The notes below the pieces were generated by a model that searched no databases, was not told where the DNA came from, and saw only the letters and a program-made list of their open reading frames with translations. The translations under genes were made by a program, and so were the position numbers. Shown here piece by piece: positions 35,763 through 48,008 of a stretch of 60,000 bases of DNA (position 1 is its first letter; each line of letters opens with the position of its first letter). The DNA is from Cryptomeria japonica (Eukaryota; Streptophyta; Pinopsida; Cupressales; Cupressaceae), in the NCBI RefSeq assembly GCF_030272615.1, contig NC_081408.1, positions 404,745,389 through 404,805,388 of the forward strand, in the 5' to 3' direction.

Positions 35763-37327
35763 TGTAGAACACAAGATATTACTAAGAGGGGGGGTGAAGC
35801 AGTGATTAAAAAATAATTTCAAACAAAGTGTGCAACCTGTAGGATAATGAAAACACTAACAAGCAACCACACATAAGAGAACATCACATAACACTGGATA
35901 TACGAGGAAAACCCAATGTGGGAAAAACCTCAGTAAGAAACACTACTAGAGATCTAATGCTCCAATCCAGCCTCACAATGAAATAATAGTTTTATAATGT
36001 TTAGGGCACCAACGCAAGGAGTACCAACCCCTAGAAATTTATGGGCACCTACCCAAAGTAGCACCAACCCCTAATCTATTATGAGAACCAAATCAAGGAG
36101 GACCAACCCCTGCATTGAGCACCCACTCAGTGAAATACAATGATAAACACCTGGTTACAAATGAGTTATGTAACACTTGGAAACTATTCACTATGTCGGT
36201 TGAACTCTTTTATGTTACATTTCTTCTCTTCTCTACAATTTCTTTGTTCACTAACTTAGTTTATGCCTTGTCGGATCTCCTCTCACACTCTTTCTGCTCT
36301 CCTTCACTCTCTGCTGCTATCTTCTGGTTTAGACATTGTCGGTTAGATGAAGTGTTACACTTTGTAACTATCTATCGGTTACCTTAAACCTTGTCGGTTA
36401 AACCTTCCTTACCGGTTCTTTGACTAACACTCAGTCACTTCAATATTTTTCTATCAACACTCAAACTAATCAACTTGGCATAACCACACTTTCTCATCCA
36501 GCATCCTCTCTCTTACAACTTAAGTTTTTGATCTACATATTTATACACATGCTTTCTTGCCAAAACAAAAACTCAAACTTCACACACTTAGGGTTTTCTT
36601 CACCGACCACGATCCATATCAAATCAGATCTCATCTTCTTGAATCGACAACCTGCAATAGTTCAACAAAAATCTTTGTCCTTTTTATTCTTCCTATAAAC
36701 ATTTACTATATTTTGTCCTTTTTATTCTTCCTATAAATGTTTACTATATTTAGCAAACTAGACTATGTTCATCAGTCTTGATTTTGTCGATCATAATAAA
36801 TGATCTGATTGTTTCTTTCTCCAAATCAATAAGATAATCAGATATCCTACTTTGATCATAATGTCAAAGAAGAATATCTCTGCCTTTCGATCTTCTTTGA
36901 GACACAATCCTCTGTAACCGATCCATGATTTTTGCAGTCAACATTTAATACCAACCTAGTTGGCAACTACGTCGTCGACACACCATTAACCTTCCACTAC
37001 ATGTTTTCCACCTAGAGTCCATGTGACATCTCTGTTAGCATCCAACTCACTTGATTGTGTTGGTTCAAACTTAGTCACCAATCGAACATACTATTACACT
37101 AACTGGTTAAGCCTCATATCGAGTACACTTTTTTGTTCTGTCAATTAGGACATGCTATCTTGGACTGCACTTATCGGTTTTGCTTGCTTACCGGTTGATA
37201 GACTTACTAGTTGACATCAACATGCCAACAATCTACATATCGGTAACATCAACTTGCACACCGGTTGGCATCCCATACTAGTTGGCATCCCATATTGATT
37301 GACATCAATGACAACACAATACCAACA
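35763..37327 (-). repeat. 3' LTR of Copia II
   Basis: Partner of 49807-51161. It keeps a segment of about 170 bases (around 36270-36415) missing from the other copy. ACCGGT and decayed forms are frequent. A TATA-like string read on the minus strand, TATAAATA, lies at about 36538-36545 and is conserved in both LTRs. The inner end is partly duplicated beyond 37327. Confidence 0.85.
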
Positions 37328-37508
37328 ATCTCCCCCTTTGGCATTGATTTCAACACACACATTTAGACCACACTTACTAGTTTTGCTTGCTTATCAATTG
37401 ACAGACTTACCAGTTGACGTCAACATACCAACAATCTGCATACCAGTAACGTCAACTTGCACACCGGTTGACATCAATGACAACAAAATGCCAACAATCT
37501 CCCCCTTT
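37328..37508 (-). repeat. Polypurine tract and partial tandem duplication of the LTR end
   Basis: On the minus strand the polypurine tract AAAGGGGGAGAT (37328-37339) abuts the LTR end. The text from about 37356 to 37508 repeats the last part of the LTR (ACTTACTAGTTTTGCTTGC, CACACCGGTTGACATC, ATGCCAACA) and ends in a second AAAGGGGGAGAT at 37497-37508. The element therefore has two potential plus-strand priming sites. Confidence 0.7.
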
Positions 37509-37803
37509 AGCATTAATGTCAACACACACATTTTCTTCACAATCTAGGCTCTTTTCTTTTTCCCCCTTTAACAACAATGACAAAAGGCTTAGACATCATT
37601 AGGTCAGACCACTATACGCTTTCTCCCGACAGTCCAATTGTGACTTTTGTAGATAAACAAATTGAATAGACAACTTCCCAAAGTCTCAAACCTGTTGGAA
37701 CTGCAATACAAACACCTGATCTCCTCCTGTGTTCAACATATGGTCCAATGCTCAAAAATGTATGGTTGTGAACTCCCCCTGAACCACAGATCTCCATAAA
37801 TAT

Positions 37804-40800
37804 TTAAGTGTATAGAGCGGGTGAGAAAACTCCTAACTTGTGTCTTAGATATTTAGATATGTTCACCAGTAGAGGTTTTGTGAAAATATCAACAACTTGT
37901 TCACTTATAGGAACATATTCTACCTTTACTTCTTGCTCTGCAACCTTCTCCCTGAGAAAATGGTATTTGATGGCAATGTGCTTTGTCCTTGAGTGCATAA
38001 CCGGATTCTTTGAAATGTTGATTGCACTTGAGTTATCACACCAGATTGAAATAGGGTCAGATATTTCTATCTGAATGTCCTTGAGGGTCTGCTTCATCCT
38101 TAACACCTGAGAACAACATGTAGCAGCAACAATATATTCTGCCTCAACAATAGATAAGGAGAGTGAATCCTACTTCTTATTGTGATGTGAAACAAACCGG
38201 TCACCTAAAAAGAATGCTCCACCACTTGTGTTTTTTTGGTCATCAATGCAGCCTGCCCAATCGGCATTAGTGTAGGCCTATAAAGTGAAATCTCCTCACT
38301 TTGGATACCATAAGCCACAATTAAGTGTTCCTTATAGGTATCTGAAGATTCTTCTAATTGCATTCTCATGTGATTATTTAGGTGCAGCTTGAAATCTTGC
38401 CACCATACATACTACATGCACTATATTTGGTCTTGAGGCAGTAAGGTATAACAGACTACCAATCATGGATCTAAACAGGGTCTGATCCACTTTAGATGAC
38501 TCATCAACCTTGCTCAACTTGCATCTGGTCACCATGTGAGTACTTACCGGTTTGTTTCCTTCCATCTGAAACTTCTTCAATATGTCTTTAACATACTTGA
38601 TTTGAGATAAATATTCCTATATCTTGCTATGAAATCTACAAACCAAGAAAATATGAGAGCTCTCCAAGCATTGACATCTCAAACTCTGATTGCATCTGAT
38701 CAGTAAACTCTTTACACAAGATATCCTTGTTGCCTCCATATATTATATCATCCACATATACAACAACAATAATCAAGTGATTTCCATCCGTTTTGATGTA
38801 CAGATTACTATATGCACTTCTCTTTCTAAAACCTTTCTCCTTAAGATTTATCCAATCTTGAATACCATGCTCTTGGAGCCCGCTTTAAACCATACAATGT
38901 TTTCTTCAATCGACACACAAAAGTTTCATCATCATGCAACAAAAAACCTTATGGTTGTTCTATGTAGACTTCTTCTTCCAAATTACCATTCAAGAAGGCA
39001 TCCTTAACGTCCATTTGATATACCTTGTATCCTTTGAAAGTAGAAAATGCTAAGAACATTCTAATAGCCTCAAGTCTTGCAATCGGTGCAAAGGTTTCTT
39101 CAAAATCAATTCCTTCTACTACAAAATACCCTTTACACACTAATCTTGCTTTATGCCTGACAATCTTACCTTCTTCATTCATCTTGTTTCGGTAAACCCA
39201 TTTAGTACCAATGACATTTTTATCCGCTAGTCTAGGAACTAATTCCCAAGTCTTGTTCTTTTCAATCTACTACAGCTCTTCTTCCATAGCATCCATCCAT
39301 TTTTCACTTTTGTTGGCCTCATTGAAAGTCTTGGGTTCCATTTCAATCGTAAGGCAGAAGTTTATTTGCTCATTGTTCCGAGCAAGTATTCTTCTGGTCT
39401 ATACACCGTCATTTTTATGACCTATAATCTGCTCTTTCAGATGATTTTTTTGCACATATCTATTAGGGGTCTTGTTGGGTTCTTCTCTTGGTTCACTTTC
39501 TGACTGAAATTCATCTTCATCGCATGAATCATCATACCGGTTTACTTGTGCTTGTTTGCCTTTATGCAGATCTTCATCAACTCTTACATGCACACTTTCA
39601 ATGACTCTTGTCAGACTTTTATTGTAGCATTTATAGGCTTTGTTGTGAGTAGAGTAACCCAAGAAAATACCTTCATCACTCCTAGAATCAAAACCACCTA
39701 AACTATCTTCATCTCTCTTGATGAAGCATTTACTTCCAAAAACTGAAATATTTAACTGATGACTTTCAATCATACCATAGTTCATAAGGTTTTATTCTGC
39801 TATTTGTTCTCAGTTGAACCCGATTTAGTGTATATACAGCAGTATCAATTGTTTCCTTCCAGTGCATATCTGATATGTTTTCTTCATTTAACATAGTTCT
39901 CGCCATCTCCTTGACAGTTTGGTTTTTCCTTTCTACAACACCATTTTGTTGTGGTGTTCTTGGGGCTAAATATTGTCTTTTGATTCCATGTCTCTCACAA
40001 TAGTCTACAAACTCATTTGATGTGAACTCACCACCCCGGTCAGATCTCAAACAATTCAGCTTGCATCCACTTTCCCTCTCAACCATCTTCTGAAAGATTT
40101 TCAACCTCTCATATGCTTGTGATTTGTCATGTAGAAAAGTGACCCATGTCATTCCTGAAAAACCATCAATGAACAACATGAAGTATCTCTCACCGGCTAA
40201 AGTTCTTGTTCTAGTTGGACCATGCAGATCTATATGCACAAGTTCTAAGGGCCTTGAGGTATTATGTTCTTTGGTCTTGAAGGTTACCTTAGTATGCTTA
40301 CCTCTTAGACATTTGTCACAAAAGGTGATTGTCAATTTGATGATCGCTGGTATATGTATCATATAGCCTTTCTTGCTCACCTTAACCAAATTATCAAAAT
40401 TTATATGGCCTAATCTTTTGTGCCATAGCCAGCTCTCATCTACTTGTCCCATCATGCATTGGGACTCAAAGCACCTTTAGATTGTACACATTTCCATTTG
40501 TCTTTTTTCCTTCTACAACAATCTATCCGGTACTCTCCTTCCTTATCTGACAACCAATAGAGTTAAATGTGAATCTGTATCCTTTATCACACATCTGACT
40601 CACACTTAGCAAATTATGTTTTAGTCCTTCCACATAGAATACATCATGAGCCTTCAATTTTCCATCTATGTTCAGGGTTCCTTTTCCTTTTATCTTGATG
40701 GAAGAGTTGTCTCTGAACCTCACCGAACCTCCATTCCAATCATCAAACTTGATGAACTTCTTTTTGTCTCTGGTCATCTGATTGTAACATCCACTATCTA

Positions 40801-41762
40801 CAACCTATAAATTTCTTCTTTCTACATATAGGGAATTTTGTACAATCAGACTTGATTCTTCTTTATTCTTATCCTTCTCAACCCAAACTGGGTTGGCTTC
40901 CTTCATCTTGTCTGCTATAATTTTATGCTCCAATTTTGATTTCGGTCTATGATCTGGTACTGACTTCTTTTGCTTACATGTCCTTAGTTTTCAATGCTTT
41001 GCAATGTGGTCAACATTTTGAAAATGATAGCATTTTACATTGACATTGAAAGATGAACTTGAGAATTTATTGTAGGACACCGGTTGACTTCTCCTGCATT
41101 CATAACTCTTATGACCAAACCCATTACACTGATAGCAAATATCATTCATTTCCCCAAGTGTAGCAAACATATTTCTACTTTAAAAAATAGTAGGGGTCTT
41201 ATGCATCAAACTAAAATTAGTAATTCTATGTCCAAACTTATTACACTGGTAACAATAACCATGGAATTTGGGTACATACCAATCTTGTCTCTTGGGACTG
41301 GCAAACCTTTGTCTCACCGGGTGTCTTCTTCTCACATCATTAACTCCAGTGAACCCTTCATTATCAACCTTGGGCTTTCCTTTAGGATCTGCATTCTGAT
41401 ACAATGAGTGAGCCTTCCAATTCAAGGTTTGAGCATTCTGGTTCACAAGTTGATTTCTTGTGGCTTCAACATAGGTCTCTTTCTCGGCAGCTTTGCTGAC
41501 AATAAACGTTTGTTTTTCTCTACTTTCACTTGAAGAAGTAAATTGTATCTCCTTACCTGATGTGTCTTTACTGTTGGAACTATGTCCTTCTTCGAATCCT
41601 ATACCTCTGGTATCTTTTGAGTGCTTCTGATTACTCATCTTGTCCAAGGCTTCAGTGTTGCTCTCATATTTGCTTCTCATCTTTAATTCATTTTTGCTCT
41701 TTTCAAGCTCCTTTCTGAGCCTTGCAATTTCTTCTTCCAGATTCTGATTCTCCTTCTCCTTC
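37804..41762 (-). pseudogene. Copia II gag C-terminus, protease, integrase, RT and RNase H
   Basis: Resumes Gag left of Copia III with a coiled coil (about 41760-41660) and zinc-knuckle units (CYQCNKFGHRITNF, CYQCNGFGHKSYEC and a decayed CYHFQNVDH). Protease keeps VVDSGC at about 40800. Integrase spans 40455-39900: LWHKRLGHINF, CDKCLRGK, LFIDGFSGMTW (the second Asp of IDD is Gly), CLRSDRGGEF and TPQQNGVVERKNQ. RT at about 39230-38700 keeps [21 protein letters not shown] and, in a shifted frame, VVVYVDDIIYG. RNase H at 38106-37850 keeps IWCDNSSAINISKNPV and RTKHIAIKYHFLRE. The frame ends at TAA 37806-37804. The 38850-38130 stretch has many frame changes; the integrase core is the best preserved part. 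Confidence 0.9.
41758..41762. repeat. Copia III target-site duplication, left copy
   Basis: CCTTC, identical to 48457-48461. Five bases is the usual size for copia integrases. Confidence 0.9.
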
Positions 41763-42210
41763 TGTAGGATTTTGCCAAGATCAAGGGCACAATGAAAAGC
41801 ATAAAAAGAGATAATAGAATGACAAGAACAAACTATATTCTCATCAATATGCAAATGATCAACTGGATTAACCAATACAATGAATATAGGCCTGCTTATA
41901 TAGGCAAGGCCATATGGATGTATGAGCACACAAATATGACATGTGGCTCAATGAGAAATAATGGTAGGTAAGAAATACTAAGGGTAGGTAGGAGAAATAA
42001 TATAATATTCCACAAGAGGTGGATGACCCACTGAATGTGGAGTGTAACAGCAAAATAAGACCACAAAAGGTGGAATTTCTCCTACAAGATCTATCCCTAT
42101 GTGCACACTTCCCTAAGTGTCTCAAATCCAAACTACGAAGAGATGCATTATCCTAAGTTAACTTAAGTAAGTGTAATAATATCCAAAATGAATATTTATT
42201 TACACCAACA
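41763..42210 (-). repeat. 3' LTR of Copia III
   Basis: 448 bp, TGTAGGATTTTG...TACACCAACA on the plus strand. It differs from the 5' LTR at about eight sites, mostly transitions. The TATA string on the minus strand, TATATAAG, is at 41895-41902. Confidence 0.97.
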
Positions 42211-42219
42211 CCCCCCCTT
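42211..42219 (-). promoter_or_regulatory. Polypurine tract of Copia III
   Basis: AAGGGGGGG on the minus strand, directly against the 3' LTR. It primes plus-strand cDNA synthesis in elements of this kind. Confidence 0.85.
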
Positions 42220-42479
42220 AAGTGCAACTTAGGGGAATGAAGACTCAAGTCAACAATGCAAGATGGGTCCTGGCTATGAGGCCATGATAGGTACCCATGT
42301 ACAATATGCAAATGCAAGCAAAACTATGCAATGCAATCTCTCACAAACGGAGAAAGGGAGAAAACCCAGTGGGAAAAAACTCCCCCCCAAAAGAGAGATG
42401 AATGTACAAAAGATTCTCAAAGAAGAAGGACAAAACCTCAAAGAGGAAAAAGTCCCCCCCATAAGAGAGGGAGAAGAAG

Positions 42480-45400
42480 TCAGCTGACCCCTCCTAATGA
42501 CACATCCCGCACCCCCAAGAGAACTCGCAACTGCTGGAACTTACTCTCGGTGAAAGGTTTGGTGAATATGTCAGCAACCTGCTCTGTTGTAGGACAATAC
42601 TGCAAATCAATGATCTGCTCATGGATGAGCTCTCGGATATAGTGTATATGAATCTCGATGTGTTTGGTCCGCTGGTGCTGGACCGGGTTCTTTGAGATTG
42701 CAATAGCACTCTGATTGTCACAATGTAGAACTGTCGGCCATGGAGTGGTGAATCCAAACTCTGTGAGGATCTACTGGAGCCAAATGGTCTCAGTCGCTAC
42801 GTTAACAACGCCTCAATAGTCAGCCTCAGTCGAAGAGAGAGCAATAGCATGTTGCTTCTTGCTCTACCAACAAATGGGGCCCGAACCAAGGTGAAAACTG
42901 TAACCAGAAGTAGACTTACGATCATCAAGATCGCTAGCCCAATTGGAGTCTGTGTAACCAACCAAGCGAAGTCCTATGCCTACTGCATAGTGAATCCCAT
43001 AGTGATGTGTACCCTGGATGTAATGAAGGATGCATTTGGTGGCTTTCCAATGAAGCTCATGTGGTTCCTGCATGAAGCGGGAAACCATGCCAACTGCAAA
43101 TGAAATATCAGGGTGTGTATGAGTCAAGTAGATGAGACTACCCACAAGCTGACGATACAAAGTGGCATCAACTGGTGGAGAAAAACACTGAGCCTCAAGC
43201 TTGACTCCTGAAAGAAAGGGAGTCTGGGCAGGCTTACAATCAGCCATATGAAAGCGTGCAAGTAGATCAAGAGCATACTTGGGCTGCGATAGTGTAATCT
43301 CAGAAGGTGACTGTGAAATCTCTATCCCGAGAAAGTAGTGCAAAAGACCCAAGTCAGTCATAGCAAATCTGTCATGCAAAGCAGATTTGACCCTGCTAAT
43401 GATGGATGAAGTACTCCCTGTAATGATCAAGTCATCAACATTGAGCACAAGTATCAAGTGAGAGTCATCCTGTCCCAAAATGTAGACATTCGGATCGGAA
43501 TGACACCTGGCGAACCCTGCGGAGAGAAGAAAGGAATCCATCTTGGCGTACCAAGCCCTGGGGGCCTGCTTAAGGCCATAGAGAGATTTCCTTAGTCTGC
43601 AAACCAAGGAAGTATCCTGGATGAAACCCTGTGGCTGCTCCATATAAATCTCCTCATCAATATCACCATGAAGAAAAGCACTCTTCACATCCATCTGATG
43701 GACAGCCCAACCATGAGCTCCAGCAATAGCAAGTGTCAAACAAATGGAGTTCATCTTGGCTACGGGTGCAAAGGTCTCAGTATAATCAACACCTGCAACC
43801 TGCGAGAAACCTTTCGCAACAAGCCGAGCCTTATACTTATCCACACTACCATCCGCTGCAAACTTGGTCCGATAGATCCACTTACATCGAACCATCTTTC
43901 TCCCCTTAGGGAGATGGACTAGATCCCATGTGTTGTTCCTCATCAAGGAACTATACTCTTCCTCCATAGCTTGGTCCCACTCAGGAACCCCTGATGCTTC
44001 CCTAAATGTCTGTGGATTGGAAGCGGTAGCAATGAATGCATGTGGAAGATCCTGATGTTGTGATTGAGTTCTCTGTGTATCTGAAGGATCCCCAACAAGA
44101 GAACCCACGGACTCAAGTGTCTGTCGAGCCCAACGAGGTCTAGGTGGAGGTGGAAAATGAGGCTCCTCAACTACAAGTGGACCCTACGAAGGTGTTACCC
44201 TGCGAGTCAAAGTTGAAGGAGTCTCATCATCTGAATCACTAACATCACTATCCACAATGGAGGAAGGTGGAGGAGGTAGAGAGGCTAAGCTAGGAGAGCT
44301 TTCCTCAAAGTGAACACTCCTCTCAATGAACACCTCATGTGTCTCTGGATCCATCAATCTGTATGCCTTAACACCCTCAGGATATCCAACAAATATGCAA
44401 GGCCGACTCTGAGGTTCCAATGCCTTGCGTTTCTACAGAGGTATGCGAGCCCATGCTGGACACCCAAAGACTCTGAAACGTCTCACAATTGGTTTCCTAC
44501 CAGCCCAAGCTTCAAAAGGAGTAATACCTTGCAAAGCTTTGTGAGGAACCCGATTCTAGATGTGTGTGGCACAACTGAGAGCCTCTACCCAAAAGGCGGG
44601 ATCAAGAGAACGTGCATGTATCATACAACTAGCCATTTCTTTGAGAGTTCTATTCTTGTGTTCTGCAACCCCGTTCTGTTGTGGAGTGTATGTGACAGAA
44701 TGTTGAAGATCAATCCCCTCAAATGTACAAAAATCCTCAAGTCTTTTGTTCACATATTCCCTTCCATTATCTGTGCGAAGAATCTTGACCACTTTCCCTA
44801 ATTGCTTCTCCACATGAGTCTTGAAGTCCTAAAATTTGTCAAATACTTCACTCTTATGAATGAGAAAGTAGACCCAAGTGAAGCGGGAGTAGTCATCAAT
44901 GAAGGTGAGAACATAGTGGGCCTTACTAAATGAAGGTGTTGGAAATGGACCTGCTACATCGCTGTGAACAAGTTGAAGAACTTCCAAAGCTCTCCAAGCT
45001 TTCCCTTTATCAAACTTCTCTTCGGGATGCTTGCCCATGGAACAACCTAAACATACACCCTCTGAAAAACTAATTCGAGGTAGACCTGTGACCATGTCTT
45101 TAGTGCTTAGCTGCTGAAGATAGCGGTAGTTGAGGTGACCAAACCGCTCATGCCATAGCTTACTTTCTGAATTTGAATGAGTAAGCAAGGCCCTGGAAGG
45201 TGAACTTGGCACAAAGTGGGAAAATGATAAAGCCTTGAGTTGTCATTGACTTGTCCCATTGCTACCAAGGCATCATCATCAAGTTCCTTTACCACAACTG
45301 AATCTGGTGTAAACTCAACCTTTTTCCCATTCCCATAGTGAGTGATTTGGTAGATGGAGAGAAGGTTGGTAGACAAGTTAGGAACATAGAGAACATTCTC

Positions 45401-46537
45401 AAATGTTCCATCATCCATGTCAACTGAACCTTTCCCTTCAACCTCTACTTGTTTATCATCACCTATGTAAATGTGAGGTACCTTAGATGGCACCAATGAA
45501 GAAAACTGCTCCTTTGTAGAACCCATGTGATATGAGGCACCCGAGTCAAGTATCCATTGCTGTGAAGAACCTGTTGTAGCCACAAATGCTTGCCCTTTTC
45601 CCTTAGACTGTGAGGAAGAGGAAGGAGATGAATCCTTCTTTGTGTAGGTGGATGGCAAGTTGATGTTGTTTTTCTTAAGAAGATTGGTTAACTCATCAAC
45701 TTGCTTTCCATGGCATCGATGCTCATCATGACCATACTTCTTGCAATATGCACAAGTTGGTTTATCCTTCTTAGGTGGTGTCCCCTTCTTGGAAGAGGAT
45801 GAAAAATCACCTTGTGATGGAGAGGATGATTGTCCTTTTTCCTGGTGTGGCTTAGACTTAGAGTGCTTCTTCTTCTTGTTGGAATCTTTGCCTTGACTTC
45901 CTTGATTCCCTTGATTAGCCACCAAAGCCTTGGACTTTGAAGACTTGAGAAACCCCATGTTCAACAACTTAGATTGTTCCAATATTAACATTTTTGTGAA
46001 AGCATCAAATGAAGGCATAACATAAGAACTCCCCACTGTCAAACGATGAGTTTGGAAGCTAGACACAAATGCTGCATATTCTGGTGCAAGTTTGTCCAAC
46101 AAGTTGAATATCAACTGAGCATCCTTTTTGTCAATTCCACAATCCTTAAGCTTTGCTCTTAGCTCATTTGCTTTGGTGACATAATCTTGGATTGTATCAA
46201 AAATCTTGGGATCCAAGTTGGTGAGCTCATTGTCAATCTGATAACCTCTGATTTCATCAACTTGACCATACAATTTCTGAAACATATCCCAAGCCTCTTT
46301 GATTGTTTTACACTTCTCAATGTGAAAAATGAGGTCATCTGATACATACTTGCGTAAAGTTCCAAGAGCCATGCAATTCTTTGTGAGCCATTCTAATTGA
46401 GCATTTGGATCAGCCTTAGGATCAGGTGGTGATGTTATTGTTCCATCTATGTAATGTTCCATTAATTTACTCCATACTTTAATTTTCCATGATGCATAAT
46501 TATGTGGAGTTAAAGGTGGAAATTTATTAGGACTCAT
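42480..46537 (-). pseudogene. Copia III gag-pol, nearly intact
   Basis: One polyprotein: Gag, protease, integrase, RT, RNase H. I choose the start MSPNKFPPLTPHNYASWK at 46537; an in-frame ATG at 46606 would add 23 residues unlike the family. Zinc knuckle CAYCKKYGHDEHRC is at about residue 262, protease ILDSGASYHM at about 326. Integrase has LWHERFGHLNY, CLGCSMGK, HSDVAGPF, LRTDNGREY and NGVAEHKN. RT (about 43950-43150) has YKARLVAKGFSQ, HQMDVKSAFLHGD, YGLKQAPRAWY, and VLNVDDL at about 43440, where the usual Tyr of Y-V-D-D is Asn. RNase H at about 42710 has CDNQSAIAISKNPV. Breaks: a one-base frame change in an A-run at 45221-45224; TAG at 44829, 44556, 44433, 44184, 42864 and 42771; TGA at 42813. 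The frame ends at TGA 42482-42480. Confidence 0.97.
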
Positions 46538-47339
46538 TGCAACAAAAATGGAAAGAGCACAAAGAGAGGCACAATCACACATGTCACCCCCCCCAAATTC
46601 ACTCAATCAAAGAACCCCCCCCAAAAGTGATGATTTGGCACTTTATACTTAGTGCATATACAATGGGCCACTTGCAAAAAATGGCAAAGTGGACTTCTGA
46701 TTACAATTTTACAACTGCCTCAATAAGGCCAAAAGAGTCTCAAACTGAAAATGCAAGAGATCTAACTAAGATCCAAGCAATTTACAAGTACCTAATAGGC
46801 CAAATAAGACCAATATCTAAAAGTACAATTTCCACTCAAAATCTCTAAAATCTGATCATAGATTATGAAAGTAGACAAAAAAATATGCACTTTCAAAAAA
46901 AAGGCACCTGAAAAGGAGGTTGTATGAGCTCAAACGAGGCCTTTGAAGTTGCAAAATTGAGGATTGGACAGGTACAGCTGAGAGAATCCAAAAATTCCAA
47001 AAAACTTGTGCACCAAAATCAGAAAATAACCACACCATTACGAAGATCACAAAATTTTAGCCTATTTCAAAAAAAATTGCACCAAAAAAGGATCAAAAAT
47101 GAGCAAGATATGGCCTTTCAAAGTTGGACTGCAAAACTGAAAAGCCCAATGGAGAGGGGTCAAAAAAATTTCAAAAAGCTACTGATGTGGTGCTGACATC
47201 AGCAATTCATTGTCTTAAATTTGACGACCATATGACCGTCATGAGAACTTCGCCACCCTGCTGACTGGGCGTCTGTACTATACAGACTGTTGACTGGACA
47301 AATGACTGTGTAGGTGACTGTGTTGTCATACGGATGCTG

Positions 47340-47690
47340 ACGTGGCACTGTGCAGGTGCACGGTTTTGACCGCAGGCCAGTGGCCGCCTGCAACATGGCG
47401 GACGTGGGTCCGTCGGTTTTGGAGGTCGCCGGAGAGGAGGGAGCGGTCGGAGCTGAGGGGGCCGGCGGCGGGAAGGGAGCCGAGGTTGCCAGCGACGGAA
47501 GCCCTAGGCATCGGCGGAGGGAGACCTGGGCAACGGCGGGTACACGGCAGCGGCAGCGGGGCGCGGTGGAAGCTGGAACCAGTGAGCGGGGCCCGAGGAC
47601 GAGTACGGGCGGCGATGGCTCTGACAGCACGTACACCTGCGACCTGCAGCACACGCAGAGTACAGGGGGGTCTGCGGACCCCCAAAAAAA
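47340..47690 (-). other. GC-rich, CpG-dense block in the Copia III leader
   Basis: In an AT-rich, CpG-poor window this block is mostly G and C and holds about 34 CpG in some 310 bases by my count. Both strands are open for more than 100 codons, which such composition produces by chance. The sense-strand (minus) translation is rich in Arg, Ala, Pro, Leu and Ser and shows no domain. It may be captured host sequence, for example from a GC-rich first exon or promoter, or a conserved leader structure. Confidence 0.6.
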
Positions 47691-47795
47691 GCGAAAAAAA
47701 AAATTGAATTTTTTTTTTTTTTTTTGATCGCTTTTTTTTAAATTTTTCGATTTATTTTTTTTCGAAAAATAATTTTTTGAAAAAAAAAATTCAAA
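47680..47795. repeat. Homopolymer inverted repeats in the Copia III leader
   Basis: AAAAAAAGCG followed by an A-run faces a T-run followed by CGCTTTTTTT, and beside it ATTTTTCGA faces TCGAAAAAT. Both pairs could form strong hairpins in the RNA. Runs of up to about 17 T also make this a place for assembly error. Confidence 0.6.
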
Positions 47796-47996
47796 ATCTG
47801 TACGATAATAGCCAAAATGGGGAAAAAAAATTTCTCACCAAAATAGGTCGACTTTATAGTCGAAATTTATGGAAACGGCCTCCCGGATTCAACGGTGATG
47901 TCCAAATCGCTGTACGACGCCCCCAAAAAGATCCCCAAATCCGAAAATAGAAGCCTCCAAAGTGTCTCCAAAAAACTGATCAATGAAGCCCCAATA

Positions 47997-48008
47997 GCTC
48001 TGATACCA
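47997..48008 (-). promoter_or_regulatory. Primer-binding site of Copia III
   Basis: TGGTATCAGAGC on the minus strand, directly against the 5' LTR with no gap: the standard initiator-methionine tRNA site of plant copia elements. Confidence 0.95.

Larger units (their letters stand above)
46607..47996 (-). other. Copia III untranslated leader
   Basis: About 1.4 kb between the primer-binding site and gag, long for a copia element. It has an AT-rich part next to gag, a strongly GC-rich block (47340-47690), a homopolymer region able to fold back on itself (47680-47795) and a final ordinary stretch up to the primer-binding site. Packaging and dimerisation signals would be expected here but I cannot locate them. 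Confidence 0.7.

Noticed and set aside
44310-44801. 163-codon plus-strand open frame
   Set aside because: It is antisense to the Copia III integrase and exists because the coding strand is well preserved.
47326-47727. Long overlapping open frames of 119-125 codons on both strands of the GC block
   Set aside because: GC-rich sequence lacks stops by chance; no domain, low-complexity composition, and it lies in a retroelement leader.
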